Both the position numbers and the translations under genes were made by a program. Under the pieces are notes generated by a model, which was given only the letters and a program-made list of their open reading frames with translations, was not told where the DNA came from and did no database searches. From contig CM043963.1 of NCBI GenBank assembly GCA_014529385.2, forward strand, positions 95,494,412 through 95,558,411: a DNA stretch of 64,000 nt. Direction: 5' to 3'. This document shows, piece after piece, positions 31,926-44,277 of this stretch. This stretch comes from Adiantum capillus-veneris (lineage: Eukaryota; Streptophyta; Polypodiopsida; Polypodiales; Pteridaceae). Every line of letters starts with the position of its first letter. Position 1 is the first letter of the stretch.

Positions 31926-33026
31926 AAAAAAGAGACCTACAAAGGAGGGGGAAAGCCCCAAAATTAGGGGAATCTTTGACTTAACTTCCCACTCACCCAA
32001 AAGGCACCCCTTTCTCAAGGGGCACATGGACACATGTCAAGCTCTCCCTATGCTTAGCCACATGGTGTGCTGCTTAAATCCTATTGGCTTGGCTAAAGAG
32101 GGGTCCAATGAGCTTCTAGTTCAATTCAACAAATATCTATTTTCAAGTTCTCTCTCTCAAAGAGGTAAGGAGGACACTTATCCTAATGCTACCCAGGTTG
32201 CTTGAAATGCATTATGCAAATGATTAGCTAGGCTTAGAGGGTCCAATGAGCTTCAAGCTTGAGCTACAAGGAGGGGTCTACCAAAGCAAGCAAGGGTTGT
32301 GCTTGGGGGTATACACCCTCTCACACATTCATTTTTCACACATTCTCACTTGGTAAAAGTGCAAGAACTCCATCTCCTTCTCCAATCTTGTTGAGAAGTT
32401 GAGAGCCTACACCAACACTCTTGGCTATGGAATGAAAATCCAACCAAGAGCCATGCTTCTATGCTTAAGCTTGCCATCTTGTTCATCTTCATTACTATGC
32501 TATTATGTATTCTAGTAAGAAGAGTGATGATAAGTGAGGAACTATTTCTTTCTCCTATGAATGTTTCTTCTTCCTCTTCCCTACCCTCATTCCCTGCTAG
32601 CTCTCTCCACCTTCGAAGGTGTTTGAGGCCTTGGGACTGAGGCTGGGGATGCTGAATGCTTTTACAAAGTTTATGTTATTCTCGTGATGCATGAAGCTTT
32701 CCATCTTCATAGCATCACCAAGGTCACAAGGAACACAAAGATTGTATTATACCAAATCTCTCTTTATGGGAGAATTTATAATAGAAAAGGCTATTGGAGG
32801 GGGGACCCGCTCCACATAAATCTGGTCCTCAACTTTTGTCAAGTTCTCTAATTCTCCCTCTCTCTTGCAAAAGTATTGTTCATGCCAAGTTAATTAAGTA
32901 TAATGGTTATGTTGCTACCTCTAATTAAGTTCACCCTCTATGTTCTCAAAGTAGTCTCACAAAAATGCTCTCTTTAATTCTCCTAATTCCGCTATTCTCA
33001 AAGTTCATAGGCCATTTCCATTACAT

Positions 33027-33038
33027 TGGTATGAGAGC
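33027..33038 (+). other. PBS-like site of the gypsy element
   Basis: TGGTATGAGAGC, one mismatch from the Met-tRNA PBS, preceded by a CATTACAT LTR-end-like sequence. Confidence 0.55.
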
Positions 33039-33871
33039 TATTGGTTTCTCTTTTCTTGCTTAAGAAGAGAGGTCCTTAAGTTGTCCATGAAAAATTGGGT
33101 CTGTTTATTGCAATAGGGTAAGTGGGACAGAGATCTATTATCTTGATTTAGAAGGACTTAGTTTGAGGCACACCGTTGGGAACTATAGTCTTATAATGGA
33201 GTCTCTCGGGGCTTGCCTTTGGCTTAACCATTATTGAGCTACTAGAAAGCTCAACAGTAACTATAATCAACTGAGCAATGTTAGACCCTCTCTACTAGTC
33301 TTTGCAATCAATAGTGTCTAAACTACGGGCATGGCTGCTTGAGAACTAATTTTCAAAGGTAAAGAAGAGTAGAGACTAAGGTTTTTGAGGGTACCAAAGC
33401 ACAAAATAATTTATACTTAAGTTTAATTAGCATGGTTGACAATAACCAAGAGAGTAGAATGAATATTGACAACTTGATTTTTCACATGAAGGTGCTAATG
33501 ATGATGCCTCCATGTTTGTTAATTATCTTGTTACTAGGTTGCAACAAGCTATGGGCAACTTTGCTTTATAAGCCGAAGTTACTCAACAACTTAGCGCTTA
33601 TGGGATTTCCCTTTCTCTCCAAGAGGAGAGAGAGCTTAGGAGGCCTCTCGATGAGACCCCCAAAAGAATACTCTCTCCCATAAGAGAGGAGGAATCCAAA
33701 GAACGAGAAAATAATGAATTCTAAAGTTCCTTTGAAGATGTGGATCCATGAAGACGACGGTCTAGACGATCGCCAACTCCTCCCAAGAGGAAACGGTTAA
33801 CCCATAGTCCTTCTCCTTGTCACTCCGAAAGGGAAGAGAGGAAACAAAGGAAGAAAAGAGCAAGAAAGAGG

Positions 33872-34063
33872 TGAAGGAGTATGAGCGGAAGTGAGACGCG
33901 AGAGAGAGTGCGAGAAGAAGAGCACGACGATATGGTGAACTCGCTCTACTGTAATGTGTAGAGCATAGTGAGTTCTTATTAGGTTTTAACAAAAGAATAT
34001 GTGTACATACCTGGAGGCCCGCCCACTTACCTGGGCGACCACATTGGGCTTTATACCCCAACA
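33872..34063 (-). repeat. 3' LTR of the nested copia element (192 bp)
   Basis: TG…CA termini. Preceded in element sense by the polypurine tract at about 34064-34075. Contains the AGCGAGTTCACC-like and CAATGTGGTCGCCCAGG blocks shared with the other LTR. Confidence 0.95.
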
Positions 34064-34152
34064 ACCTCCCACTTAAAGTCCAATGTGGTACTTTAAGTGT
34101 GAGAGAAGCTACTATACAAGCTAATATACAAGAGATGTAGAGAAGTGATGTA

Positions 34153-37144
34153 CTACCCTACACCTAATTGCTTGCGAAAATGCGCAAAGCTCTCTGAGGG
34201 AAGTCCTTTTGTAAGTAGATCAGTAGGATTTTCTATGGTGTGAACTTTGACAAGCTGAAGTTGCTTATCCTCGATCATTTCCCTGATGAAATGATACTTC
34301 ACATCCACATGCTTTGTCTTTGAGTGATAAACTGGATTGCGAGCCAATTGTATAACACTTTGACTATCACAATATAACACAGGCATCTCTTCTTTGATTC
34401 CCAAATCTGTTACTAGTCGATTAAGCCAAATTGATTCTTTGCATGCCTCTGATGCTGCAACATATTCAGCCTCTGTAGTAGACTGAGTAACACAATCTTG
34501 TAATCTAGAACGCCATGATACTGCTCCACCAGCCAATGTAAAGACATACCCTGACGTAGACCTTCAGTTGTCTAAGTCACCTGCATAATCTGAGTCTGTA
34601 AAACCCTTTACACTTAGCTCCTGACTCCCATAGCATATACGCATACTCTTTGTAGCTTTCAAGTATCTCAATATTCCTTTCACTGCCTCCCAATGTTTCT
34701 TGCCTGGGTTTGACATGTATCAACTTACTACTCCCACTGCAAATGCAATGTCTGGGCGAGTAGAAATCATTGCATACATCAAACTACCCACTGCAGACGC
34801 ATATGGAATCTTATCCATTTTAGCCTGTTCTTCCTCAGACACAGGACAATCTTGTTTGCTAAGTTTCACATATGGTGGCAATGGAACACTCAGTGCCTTT
34901 CCCTTCTCCATATTGAAACGTTGCAAAACCTTGTCAATATACTCTGTTTGAGATAACCAAATCAACTTCCTTGATCTGTCTCTTTCAATGCGCATACCAA
35001 GTATATGACTTGCCTCACCCATGTCTTTCATGTCAAATGATTTTTCCATCTTTGACTTCAAAGCTGAAATTTCTTCCAAGTGCTTGCCAGCAATCAACAT
35101 GTCATCCACATACAAAATAAGGATCAGCCAACTGCCATCCTTAGCCTTCTTTGTATATAGACAGTGATCGAACTCACTACATTTGTAGCCTTGAGAAAGC
35201 ATAAACTTGTGGAATTTATGGTACCATGCCCTCGGTGATTGTTTTAAGCCGTAAAGACTCTTTAACAACTGGCATACCCAATCTTCCTTGCCTTTCTCAA
35301 CAAACCCTTCTGGCTGCTGCATGTAAATTTCCACATCTAAATCACCATGCAAGAACGCTGTCTTGACATCCATTTGGTGCAAAACCAAATCTAATATGGC
35401 AACCAATGCAAGAAAGCATCTCAATGTAGTCATCTTGACCACCGGAGAGAAGACTTCATCAAAGTCAATGCCTTGTTCTTGCTTAAAGCCCTTGGCAACA
35501 ACCCTTGCTTTGTACTTTGTGCTTGAGAAAGTAAACCCATACTTTCCTCGAGTAATCATCTATAAATGTCATAAAGTAAGAAGCTCCCCCTAGAGATAGG
35601 TTAGGCATAGGTCCACACAAATCACTATGAACAAGTGCCAACTGTGTATCTCTTCTACTGCTTCTATGCTTATGTGGCTGCTGTGTTTGCTTACCATACA
35701 GACAATGTTCACAGAATTCAAAATCATTAAATGAAAAGCCAGGAAAATAACCAGAACGAGACAAGATTTCCATTCCCTTCTTGGACATATGTCCTAACCG
35801 GCTATGCCACAAAGAAACGTTCGGCTGCTCGGTTACATTGATTACATTTTTAGAGACATTTGATACATAAATCATGTAAAGTCCTCCAGACTTTACTCCA
35901 TGTGCTACTGTCATAGAACCCTTGGATATCTTCCACATGTTCTGTCCAAAACTGGTGACGTAGCCAGTATCATCAAGTAAACCTGTGCTGATCAAGCTCT
36001 TTGTAATTGCGGGAACATGTCTCACATTCTTCAGCGTGAAAGAAGAGCCATTCTGAAACTTCAATTGAACATCTCCAACACCTAAGATCTCACATGTCTG
36101 CCCATTGCCTAGCCGAACATGATCTTTAGTGGTCACATAAGAGGTAAACCACTCCTTGTTTGGAGACACATGAAGTGATGCCCCTGAGTCTATAATCCAG
36201 TCACTCAGTGCATTTCCATCAGATGCTGTAAGAAGAGCTGAGTCCATTGTATTCTTCAAGAAGTAGATGTCTCCTGACACTAGACTGTCATCCTCTGCAA
36301 CAGTGTTTGTCACATTTATTTCTTGAATCTTCAATGAGGACTTGTTCTTCTCACCATGGTCTTCAGCTTTCTCTTTGCCTTTTTCTGCTTTCCATTCTCT
36401 GCAGTCTCTTTTCATGTGACCCTTCTTGCCACAATGGTAGCATTCTATGTCACTCTTGCCTTTAGCACTGTGGGACTTGCTACGAGACTGATTCCTCTTT
36501 CCACCTTTGTACTTTTCTTTGGTCCTTCCCCTGACAACTAAGGCTGTTCCTTTGCCTTTGTCCATTGTCTTTCTATTGGTTTCTTCAGTAAGCAGACTTC
36601 CTTCTACACCTGCTATGTTCAAACCATCTGGAGGTGCAGAATTACTCAAAGCTGTGCGAAAAGTGTCCCAACTTTCCGGCAATGTGATCAACAGGAACAT
36701 AGCTCTAACAGGTTCATCAAACTTGACACCTTGAGCTGACAACTGACTATAGATTGTGTTGAATTCATTCAGATGATTGGACATAGGTGTCCCTTCTTTC
36801 ATCTTCAAGTCAACAAGCTTCTTAAGCCAGTATACCTGTGAAGCTGCACTCTGCTTCTCATAAAGATCACTCAGCTTTAACCATGCTTGATAAGCCGACA
36901 TCTCATCTGCTACATTGAAGTAAACGCTTTCTGCCAAAGTCAGCATAATGGTAGAAAGTGCCAATTCATCCATTTCGCTCCATTCATCTTCGTCCATATC
37001 TTCTGGTTTTATCCCTTTGAGCTTTATAGGTTTTATCTGCTTCTTTTGTACCAACACGTGCCAAATCTACTTCTTCCACAATGGGAAATTGGTTCCATCC
37101 AGCTTCTTGATATTGTAAAGAGCAGTGTCCTGTGATCCAGCCAT
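34153..37144 (-). pseudogene. copia gag-pol with integrase core deleted
   Basis: Starts at the ATG at 37144 (MAGSQDTALYNIKKLDG). A TAG at 37069-37067 breaks gag early. Then: gag domain; CCHC CYHCGKKGHMKRDC; protease WIIDSGASLHVSP; GAG-pre-integrase LWHSRLGHMSKKG; the first integrase Asp in HSDLCGPM. After SRKVWVYFLKHK (about 35535) the frame changes and the sequence jumps straight to reverse transcriptase YKARVVAKGFKQ. RT follows with ILYVDDMLI (catalytic YVDD) and LYGLKQSPRAW. Two more stops (near 34720 and 34566) precede the RNase H part (TTEAEYVAASEA, KHVDVKYHFIR), which ends at 34153. Compared with the element at 1-5715, about 1 kb including the second Asp and the Glu of integrase is missing. 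Confidence 0.92.
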
Positions 37145-38230
37145 AGCTATGCTTCACAGTAGTTTACTTTCCTGGGAAAAGTTCGGCAATGTTTCCCCTG
37201 TAAACTGACCTCTGAACCAATATCAACCTGTCAAATGAACCAAGAAAGCTTCAGATTCTGCATAAATTTTGGCAGAGTCTCCTTTGTAAAATGGCTCTGG
37301 TGTACTCAAAAAACAGACCAAAAACAGCTCAAAAAACACTGTCTCTCTGACACTGTAAGCTGCGCGGGTAAACCTGTCCTGCACTTGTACTGTCTCTCAC
37401 TGTCCTGTCACTGTCCTGTAAGCATAGACTGCGACAATGCCTCAACGGCAGTAAAGCAAAGATGCAATCCCAACTCTCTAACTCACAGTCAATACATCCT
37501 AGCTGCCTATCTAAGGGTGCTCGAGGGATCGCTCCAAGACCTGTATTACTGAAAGGATCTCAACATTCGAGAATCCCCCAGCTCAATAAAACCTCACTCA
37601 ACCCTCAACAAAGGCTGCAGTAAATCTGACAGTACATAGACTTCCCACAAAGTCATACATCCACAAATTTCCCACTGTATGCTGTAACCGCTCCGGCGGT
37701 TGTTTGCTGCGTGACTCACAGCCAACAAACCCTCAACAGACATACATCATCTCTAACAATACATCCCATGTGGAAGTACCTGCAATGTCAGGATGAAATC
37801 TGGAATATCAAGCAGCAAACACAAGCTACCTGATGAACTAGTGGATGTCGCCTACAGTCTGTGTGTAGATGCGTCCTTATCGTATGTGACACGCCTCCAA
37901 GAACTGTGAGCCGTCCTTCGATGTGTAGACAGCCACAAATCAACACTCTCGGAGTGTCGATATCCTCAGCACCTGCAGTCGTAGGCCGAAAACCCCAAAT
38001 TTGCAGAGTCGGATCTGCACCCGCTGAGACCACGTAGTCGAAAATGGCTTGCGCAGACCTTTGTCGAAGCCCAACGGTGGCCGAGAAGACCTCAGAATGA
38101 AATTCTGAGAACACCGAGCCCTTCGGCCAATCCCACATGATTTGGGGCCGTGTCTTCGCCTGTCGAATTTCACTCCAATCTGAGCTGGTGACTCTAGCCT
38201 GCTGTAGTGCTGCCCCGAGCCTCGATTTGA
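37145..38230 (-). other. Leader of the nested copia element, non-coding
   Basis: About 1.09 kb between PBS and gag ATG. No ORF with recognisable content. Shares words with the leader of the left-edge element (GGCAGAGTCTCCTTTGTA; CTCAACATTCGAG; CCCCAGCTCAA). Confidence 0.7.
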
Positions 38231-38242
38231 GCTCTGATATCA
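38231..38242 (-). other. Primer binding site of the nested copia element
   Basis: The minus strand reads TGATATCAGAGC, one base off the canonical Met-tRNA PBS, two bases from the 5' LTR. Confidence 0.88.
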
Positions 38243-38244
38243 GT

Positions 38245-38436
38245 TGAAGGAGTACGAGCGGAAGTGAGACGCGAGAGAGAGTGCGAGAAGAAGAGCAGGA
38301 TGATATGGTGAACTCGCTCTACTGTAATGTGTAGAGCATAGTGAGTTCTTATTAAGTTTTAACAAAAGAATATGTGTACATACCTGGAGGCCCGCCCACT
38401 TACCTGGGCGACCACATTGGGCTTTATACCCCAACA
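38245..38436 (-). repeat. 5' LTR of the nested copia element (192 bp)
   Basis: Same length as the partner LTR. About four substitutions, three in the first 60 bp and one near the middle (plus-strand order). Confidence 0.95.
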
Positions 38437-39449
38437 AGAGGTCATCCTCTTCTCCTTCTTCTTCACCTTCCTCCTCTTTCAACGAAAGCAATAGCTATTC
38501 TCTAGAGAATACAAGAGGGAGGACATCGTAAATCTTACCCTACATGGCGAAGGTCCCAAAAGCTCAAGACGTTCAAAGAGGGAGGAAAGAGTATTTATTT
38601 TCTCACCTATGATGGCACCTTTGGTGCTACCAACAAAGTATTGGCCTTTATCCAACAATTTGATGCGGCCTTTGGAGACGAGGGCTTCTCCGAGTCCTCC
38701 AAGCTACATCATGTAGCTATGCACTTCCATAAATCTTCTCATCAATGGTGGGCTAGCCTTCGTGGAAACGGCAAAGCTCCAAAGACATGGAAAACTCTAC
38801 GAGTTTCCATCATGAAGCAATTCCTTGCAAGCGATGCAAAGGACAAAGTGCTTACCGAACGGCAGAGTTTGAAGCTTCTCCCGCATGAGTCTATCCACAA
38901 ATATGTGGACAAGTTTTGGGATTTACATATCAAGGCTATTTTCTTTCAAAACGTAGACTTCATCAAGCAAAAGCAACAATTATGTTTGGGATTACCTAAA
39001 GAAATGACTGATTATGTCAACTCCCAACGGTCTGGTTCTATCATGGAAGTAATCCACTACACTATGGTTGCTTCGTGCATCAATTTTCAACAAGGGGCTA
39101 AAAGGAATGCCAAGCCCATGGAGAAAAAAGATTGAAATGAAGCAAAGGGGAAGAACACTGCTCAAAACTCTTCCCATGGCAACTCTATCAATACCAATAA
39201 AGCTAAGAAGAAAGGAGTCTACAAAGGCAAGAATCAACTTTCTCCCGAGGAGCTAGAGCATTATTCGCAAAGATAACTGGTGCTTCAAGTGTAGGGAGCA
39301 AGGACAGGCCTATCGTGCCTCCCCCCAAAGAAATGTGTGCAATGAGCCGCCTAGAGCCTCTATGGTTGAAGCTCCAAAAGAGGATGCTCATTGACAAGGA
39401 TTTCTCCTTTCCCATGCTTGGGAAAAGATGCAAGAGAATGATGCCATAG

Positions 39450-40153
39450 TGGTCCAAAAGAAGACGGTCTACCAAAGAGCAATGTGCAATAAGTGCTTCT
39501 AGACCTACCTTAGGAGACCAAGAGAAGAGATGGTTGCATCTCAATAGGGGTCCAAAAGGAGGTAGTCTATCAAAGAGAAACGTGCATCTAATGGAGCTTA
39601 GAAGACCTTAGGGCTAGCTTCATTAAAGACCTCCAAAGGTTAGTGTTAAAAGTACTTTGACCTTATGCAAGTAGGGCTGAGCTTGAGGTGCTTGTCATGC
39701 TTGGTGACTAAGGTGCTTGAGGTGCTTGTCATGACTTGTGACTAAGGTGCTTGTCATGCTTGATGAGTAAGGTTCTTGAGGTGCTTGTCGTGCTTGCTAA
39801 CTAAGGTGCTTGAGGTGCTTGTCATGATTGATGAGGAATGTGCTTGAGAAGCTTCCCATGTATGGGGAGTAAGGTCCTTGAGTAAAAAAGAGACCCTACA
39901 AAGGAGGGGGAAAGCCCCAAAATTAGGGGAATCTTTGACTTAACTTCCCACTCACCCAAAGGGCACCCCCTTTCTCAAGGGGCGCATGGACACATGTCAA
40001 GCTCTCCCTATGCTTAGCCACATGGTGTGCTTGAATCCTATTGGCTTGAAGAGGGGTCCAATGAGTTTCTAGTTCAATTCAACAAATATTTAGATATTTT
40101 CAAGTTCTCTCTCTCAAAGAAGTAAGGAGGACACTTGTCCTAATGCTACCCAT
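39450..40153 (+). repeat. Right LTR (truncated) of the gypsy element
   Basis: Aligns with 31455-32197, including the minisatellite and the AGCTCTCCCTATGCTTAGCCA, ATGGTGTGCT and GAGGGGTCCAATGAG blocks. Homology stops abruptly after CCTAATGCTACCCA. Confidence 0.85.
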
Positions 40154-40664
40154 GTTTCCTTTCTTCCTCCCATGAAATCTAAAGTAATCAACTCTCATAA
40201 TGAATGAAATACATTGAATTGACATCATTACATCAATGCGTTCCTATCTATACTATATATAATTGAGCTTAAAATTTTCAAAGAAGGAGAGGGCATCCAT
40301 GTGTCACTCTCTCCTTCATTTCAAGAACCTTAAGAAATATTTATTTTGAAATGTAAAAGTGAAGGGTGAGTGAGAAGTCATTTGGTTTGAAATGTACAAG
40401 TGAAGGGTAAGTATGAAGTACTTAGATGGTAGAAAATTAAAATACTTAGTTTTGAATTCTCAGTTCTGTCAAAAAGTTACATTACTTAGTACTATACATA
40501 TATTTATGTTATTTAAACTCTTTAGCAAAGCCAAGGAGTTTCACTCCAGCCTTCAATTTTGAAGGGTGATTACTTTTGTTTTTGTAAAGGGTGGCTCTAC
40601 TTCGCAGCTTGAGAAAATAATGAGCAGCGAGATTTGCCATGCGTTAATAAGTTGGTCCATGTCG

Positions 40665-40667
<3 letters not shown>

Positions 40668-40748
<81 letters not shown>

Positions 40749-40815
40749 AGTCCCACTCAGTCCCGTTGAGGGGTGTTTGTATATTTTTGTTCTAAAGAGA
40801 GAGAGAGAGAGAGAG
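40668..40815. repeat. (GT)n(GA)n compound microsatellite with a second GA patch
   Basis: GT to about 40702 and GA to 40746, then a unique spacer and GA again at 40797-40815. Confidence 0.96.
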
Positions 40816-40853
40816 TGCCATTGATTGGCCTTGGCGCTTGACAGAGAAGTGTT

Positions 40854-40856
40854 CCC

Positions 40857-40887
<31 letters not shown>
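40854..40887. repeat. Poly(C)24 followed by poly(A)
   Basis: 24 consecutive C (40854-40877), then about 10 A. Confidence 0.96.
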
Positions 40888-41199
40888 AGAAAAGAAAAAA
40901 AAACTCGATCATGAACACAACCCACCACCTACTTCATGTACAACTTCTCAAATGTTGCCGCAATAGGCCTCATGTAGTCTCCTCTATCAACACCCCTGGC
41001 TGCCAATAACTGATCCGCCATGAGCCCCACACCCTTATACAACCTCAATCCTTTTCTGGCCAGGACGTCAAGACTCTAGATCCAATACATGTCCCACTTG
41101 CCACAAGCGCTTGCTGAGCCACCTACTCCTCTACCACTGCCTGTCTGACACCCTTAAACCAGACGAGATCCATTTTTGCCTAGCTGCGGCCCTCCACAC

Positions 41200-41202
<3 letters not shown>

Positions 41203-41247
<45 letters not shown>
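41203..41247. repeat. (GA)n microsatellite
   Basis: About 22 uninterrupted units. Confidence 0.96.
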
Positions 41248-41249
<2 letters not shown>

Positions 41250-41472
41250 CCACATTTGTCTCCACACTTTCTTCGTCTTTTTTTGGCCAGTCAGCGAATG
41301 CTACAATGTTGAGAGCTCCAACGTGACCATCCAGGGTTTTTAGCTTTCCCAAGTTTTCACATCTCGAACTCCTGACATAGGCAAGAAAAAAGGGGTTCTG
41401 CAAGGGGACATGTCGCATTGCCTGCTGCTACAGTGCTCATGGCAACGGTCGTGCAAGGCGGGTCTTCAACTC

Positions 41473-41686
41473 ATTGTTTTGGAAAAATGTGTCTCAGCTT
41501 AATATCATGCCGTTTTGAATTTCAAAAATGCTGGTTGAGGGCAAGGGGTAAAGGAGAAATTCCACCCCAAAATAGAGAAAAATAGTGTAAAAACCTGCAA
41601 AATAAACCTAATTTTTTAAATTTCCTCTTGAAAAATTAAAGGAAAGCAATTTTGTATGTTTGAAAAAATGATTTTTTCAGAACACT
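41473..41686 (+). mobile_element. MITE copy 2 (214 bp)
   Basis: Aligns over its whole length with the MITE at 26102-26324 in the same orientation (shared GGAAAAATGTGTCT.AGCTTAATATC, CAAGGGG.AAAGGAGAAATTC and CCCCAAAATAGAGAAAAAT blocks). Terminal repeats are degraded on the left (ATTGTTTTGG) but recognisable on the right (…GAACACT). No clear 9-bp duplication, so it is an older copy. Confidence 0.8.
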
Positions 41687-42237
41687 AATGTGATTGCATT
41701 GGAGGATGACCATTGCCAATCGAGGATATTGGCCTTGGTCTTGGAGTTAGCAATCCTTTGCTCATTTGGATCCTCCTTGGTGTTGCATACCTAATGCGGG
41801 CCCTTTGCCTCCCCCTAGAAATGATGACTCCGGTTTCTTATAGTAGGGATGCCTCCATGCATGTGCCTCCATTGTAGGACTGCCTCCATGTCATTTTGCT
41901 TACATTTAGAGCCTGGTCACTTTGGAACGGCTAAATAGCCAGCTTCTAGCTTTGTTTGCAAGTCAAGAAAACCGGTGGCTTCAAAGATAAAAGCTTGATT
42001 TGACTGAGTGATGAGGCAGACCTTGAGCAGGTTCCTGCTAACCAAGAGAGCCTCAAAAGTCAACCATGTGAAATGCTTTGCCCGTTTTGAGGCTCTTAAC
42101 TACCACAATTAGATAGGTAGAGAGAGAAGAGCTGGTTCCTGATGACTGGCGGGCAGAAACTAGACTTGTTGGTACACGTGACCAGGCTCTTAGCCTCTCA
42201 CATGCTTCATTTTAATACTACAAACTAGACATACAGT

Positions 42238-42315
<78 letters not shown>
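42238..42315. repeat. (AG)n microsatellite, about 39 units
   Basis: Uninterrupted for 78 bp. Confidence 0.97.
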
Positions 42316-42317
<2 letters not shown>

Positions 42318-43604
42318 ATCCTTAAAGGTCAGATTGACCTATGGGACCGAGTACAACATGTAACATGCTTGAAGACTATGGATATAAGGGTGGCCACTAA
42401 CAAGTTGAATCCACGAGGTGGCTAGGAGAGAAAGGTATGTAGGCCATGGTATGGGCTAAAATGTGGGTACAACAAGTTTGATGTGATCAAAAGCTGAGCA
42501 CTCATGTAGGGTATGATGATCACACTCTCAAATTGTTAAGGGATATAATTCCCGTACAAAAAGAGACTCTCCTCCATGTAGTGCCTCAATGCTCTGTCTC
42601 ACATTTAAGGGACTGGGAACTAAGCCAAATGGCTGCTATGGTATAAAATATGGGTAAGGGCAAGCATGTGAATGGTTGAATACGGTCCTCTCTCTCAAGC
42701 ATGTGAATGGTTGAATATGGTCTTCTCTCTCAAAGAAGAACATGCATGTGTGTGTATTTTGCAGCACACCCTTTCTTTTAGCGAACTCTTGTAAAGAGAA
42801 ACGATTGAGTGAAATTTTTTGCTTTCATTGCCCTCACATTTTAAGGTGCCAATGGTGCCCAAATGTACACAAACAAACAATATGTGCCTTATATTACTAA
42901 CCTGCTTATGGTCAATTGCAAGAGACCTTAACATCCATGCGACGAGACTTGGTAGATGCAAGTGTTAGCTAGATTGAGTGCAATCCAACCTGTAAATTTT
43001 GAAATTTATCCACATACAGAGACAAAGTTTCTATAGCCATGCAATCACCCCCAGGTCATACACCCATCATGAATACTGCCTTTGAGAAGCAAACGATATA
43101 TTGCTCACCAAATCAGTTGTGCATACCAATGACAAAGTTTCTTCTACTACTATGTGGTGTAATGTTGGCATGTTGGGTCATGGTTGCTACATGCATCCTA
43201 AGTGCCAACAAATAGCAGTTGATGACTTAGTTGATTGTGATGCTCCAAATGCAAGACCGAAACTACACGCGAGAAGCATGGGAGAGTCGCTATCATGACC
43301 AATGCCTTGATTGGTAAGGATGGTGAGAGGGGATGCTAATGCATCTAAAGAATTCGTTGTTCAATGCAAACACTATATCCAAAGAAGGATACCAGCTCTC
43401 TATTAGTCTATTTAGAGGGCCATTACCACTCACCAGGGTCCCTTATCAATCGTGTGAGGGGGACGTCTCTATCTTAATCGCAAAATCGCTACCTCCTTAG
43501 AGAGGAACATAGGATGTTAAGACAAGACATCATGCGAAGGGAGCCCATTACTTAATTCATTCCCAAAAGACCTCAAATTGACCTGGTAATTCTTGAGCTC
43601 AAAA

Positions 43605-43605
<1 letters not shown>

Positions 43606-43656
<51 letters not shown>

Positions 43657-43660
43657 CAAA

Positions 43661-43694
<34 letters not shown>
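43606..43694. repeat. (CA)n microsatellite followed by poly(G)31
   Basis: CA units to 43646, an 18-bp spacer, then 31 consecutive G at 43664-43694, interrupted only at the edge. Confidence 0.95.
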
Positions 43695-43696
<2 letters not shown>

Positions 43697-43849
43697 AAGT
43701 AGGGGGGAGGGACAAACTTTCCATGATTAGGAGGAGTATGTTAGATATTTGTATGACCAACTAGAAGGAGGTTTGTCCTTGGTCAATCCACAAGAATGTG
43801 GAGAGTAACTACACTTCATTAGTTGTTCGATCTTACAGTAAAAAAGGTA

Positions 43850-43975
43850 AACATAGTGTTGATCCAAAAGATAGATTTGTGCTTGGTTGATGTGAATGTG
43901 GAGGGCACTTAGACATAGTGTTGCTCCAAAAGATAGATTTGTGCTTGGGTTGATGTGAATGTGGAGGGCACTTAC
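43850..43975. repeat. Tandem duplication, about 62 bp x 2
   Basis: ACATAGTGTTG.TCCAAAAGA...GGAGGGCACTTA occurs twice head to tail with few differences. Confidence 0.9.
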
Positions 43976-44277
43976 ACCTTGTGTGTTGTCATACATTGTC
44001 ATCTAGAAAGTAGTTATAGTGGTGGTTGATGCACAAGTGTATTAAAGAGCTATAAAGTCTCACGTGAGAATCATAGGCATTTGCCCACATTTGCCCTCCC
44101 TTTGAAGGAAAGGAGAACAATGGTGGCTTCAATTGACGCACATGTAGCCGCGGTAATGCGCGGGTCACATACTAGTCATGTTTGATGGTGTGAAGAATAC
44201 TCTTCACAAAAAGTACAACTTATATGTAAAATCATTCATTTCATAGAATAAATGTCCATGTCTTTTTATAAACCTCT

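Larger units (their letters stand above)
33872..38436 (-). mobile_element. Complete Ty1/copia element with both LTRs and TSD, internally deleted
   Basis: LTRs 33872-34063 and 38245-38436 are both 192 bp and differ at only about four positions. The element is flanked by a perfect 5-bp target duplication AGAGG (33867-33871 and 38437-38441). On the minus strand, the PBS follows the 5' LTR with a 2-bp gap, and a polypurine tract AAGTGGGAGGT precedes the 3' LTR. Total 4565 bp. Pol lacks most of the integrase, and coding stops are present, so it could not have moved by itself. Same lineage as the element at 1-5715. It sits inside a gypsy gag gene. Confidence 0.97.
33432..39300 (+). pseudogene. Ty3/gypsy gag gene split by the copia insertion
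   Basis: The left part (33432-33871) encodes a coiled-coil-like N-terminus (FVNYLVTRLQQAMGNF, an in-frame stop, then VTQQLSAYGISLSLQEER) and a basic Arg/Ser/Pro stretch. Removing the copia element and one AGAGG copy lets the Ser-rich frame continue directly (…KKRARKR then SSSSPSSSPSSS). The right part (38442-39135) is a Retrotrans_gag domain: VLAFIQQFDAAFGDEGF, WWASLRGNGKAPKTW and KQFLASDAKDKVLTER. A degraded CCHC follows near 39280 (WCFKCREQGQAYRAS, last Cys lost). Gag coats retroelement RNA in cytoplasmic particles. Stops and frame changes make it non-functional. Confidence 0.8.
31250..40153 (+). mobile_element. Ty3/gypsy-type LTR element carrying only gag, interrupted by a nested copia element
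   Basis: A long direct repeat (31455-32197 and 39450-40153) flanks a gag-like coding region. A PBS variant TGGTATGAGAGC (33027-33038) follows the longer left copy, which probably ends near 33025. After gag and a broken zinc knuckle, sequence passes almost directly into the right repeat, so protease, RT and integrase are missing: a non-autonomous derivative. The right repeat breaks off near 40153, before the equivalent of 32197-33025, so it is truncated. The outer left end is uncertain. The copia element at 33872-38436 lies inside gag. Confidence 0.75.
40154..44277. other. Non-coding, microsatellite-rich
   Basis: No gene recognised. Holds several dinucleotide arrays, poly(C) and poly(G) runs, a MITE copy, a 36-bp tandem duplication near 42662-42735 (CAAGCATGTGAATGGTTGAA) and a 62-bp tandem duplication near 43850-43975. 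Confidence 0.65.
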
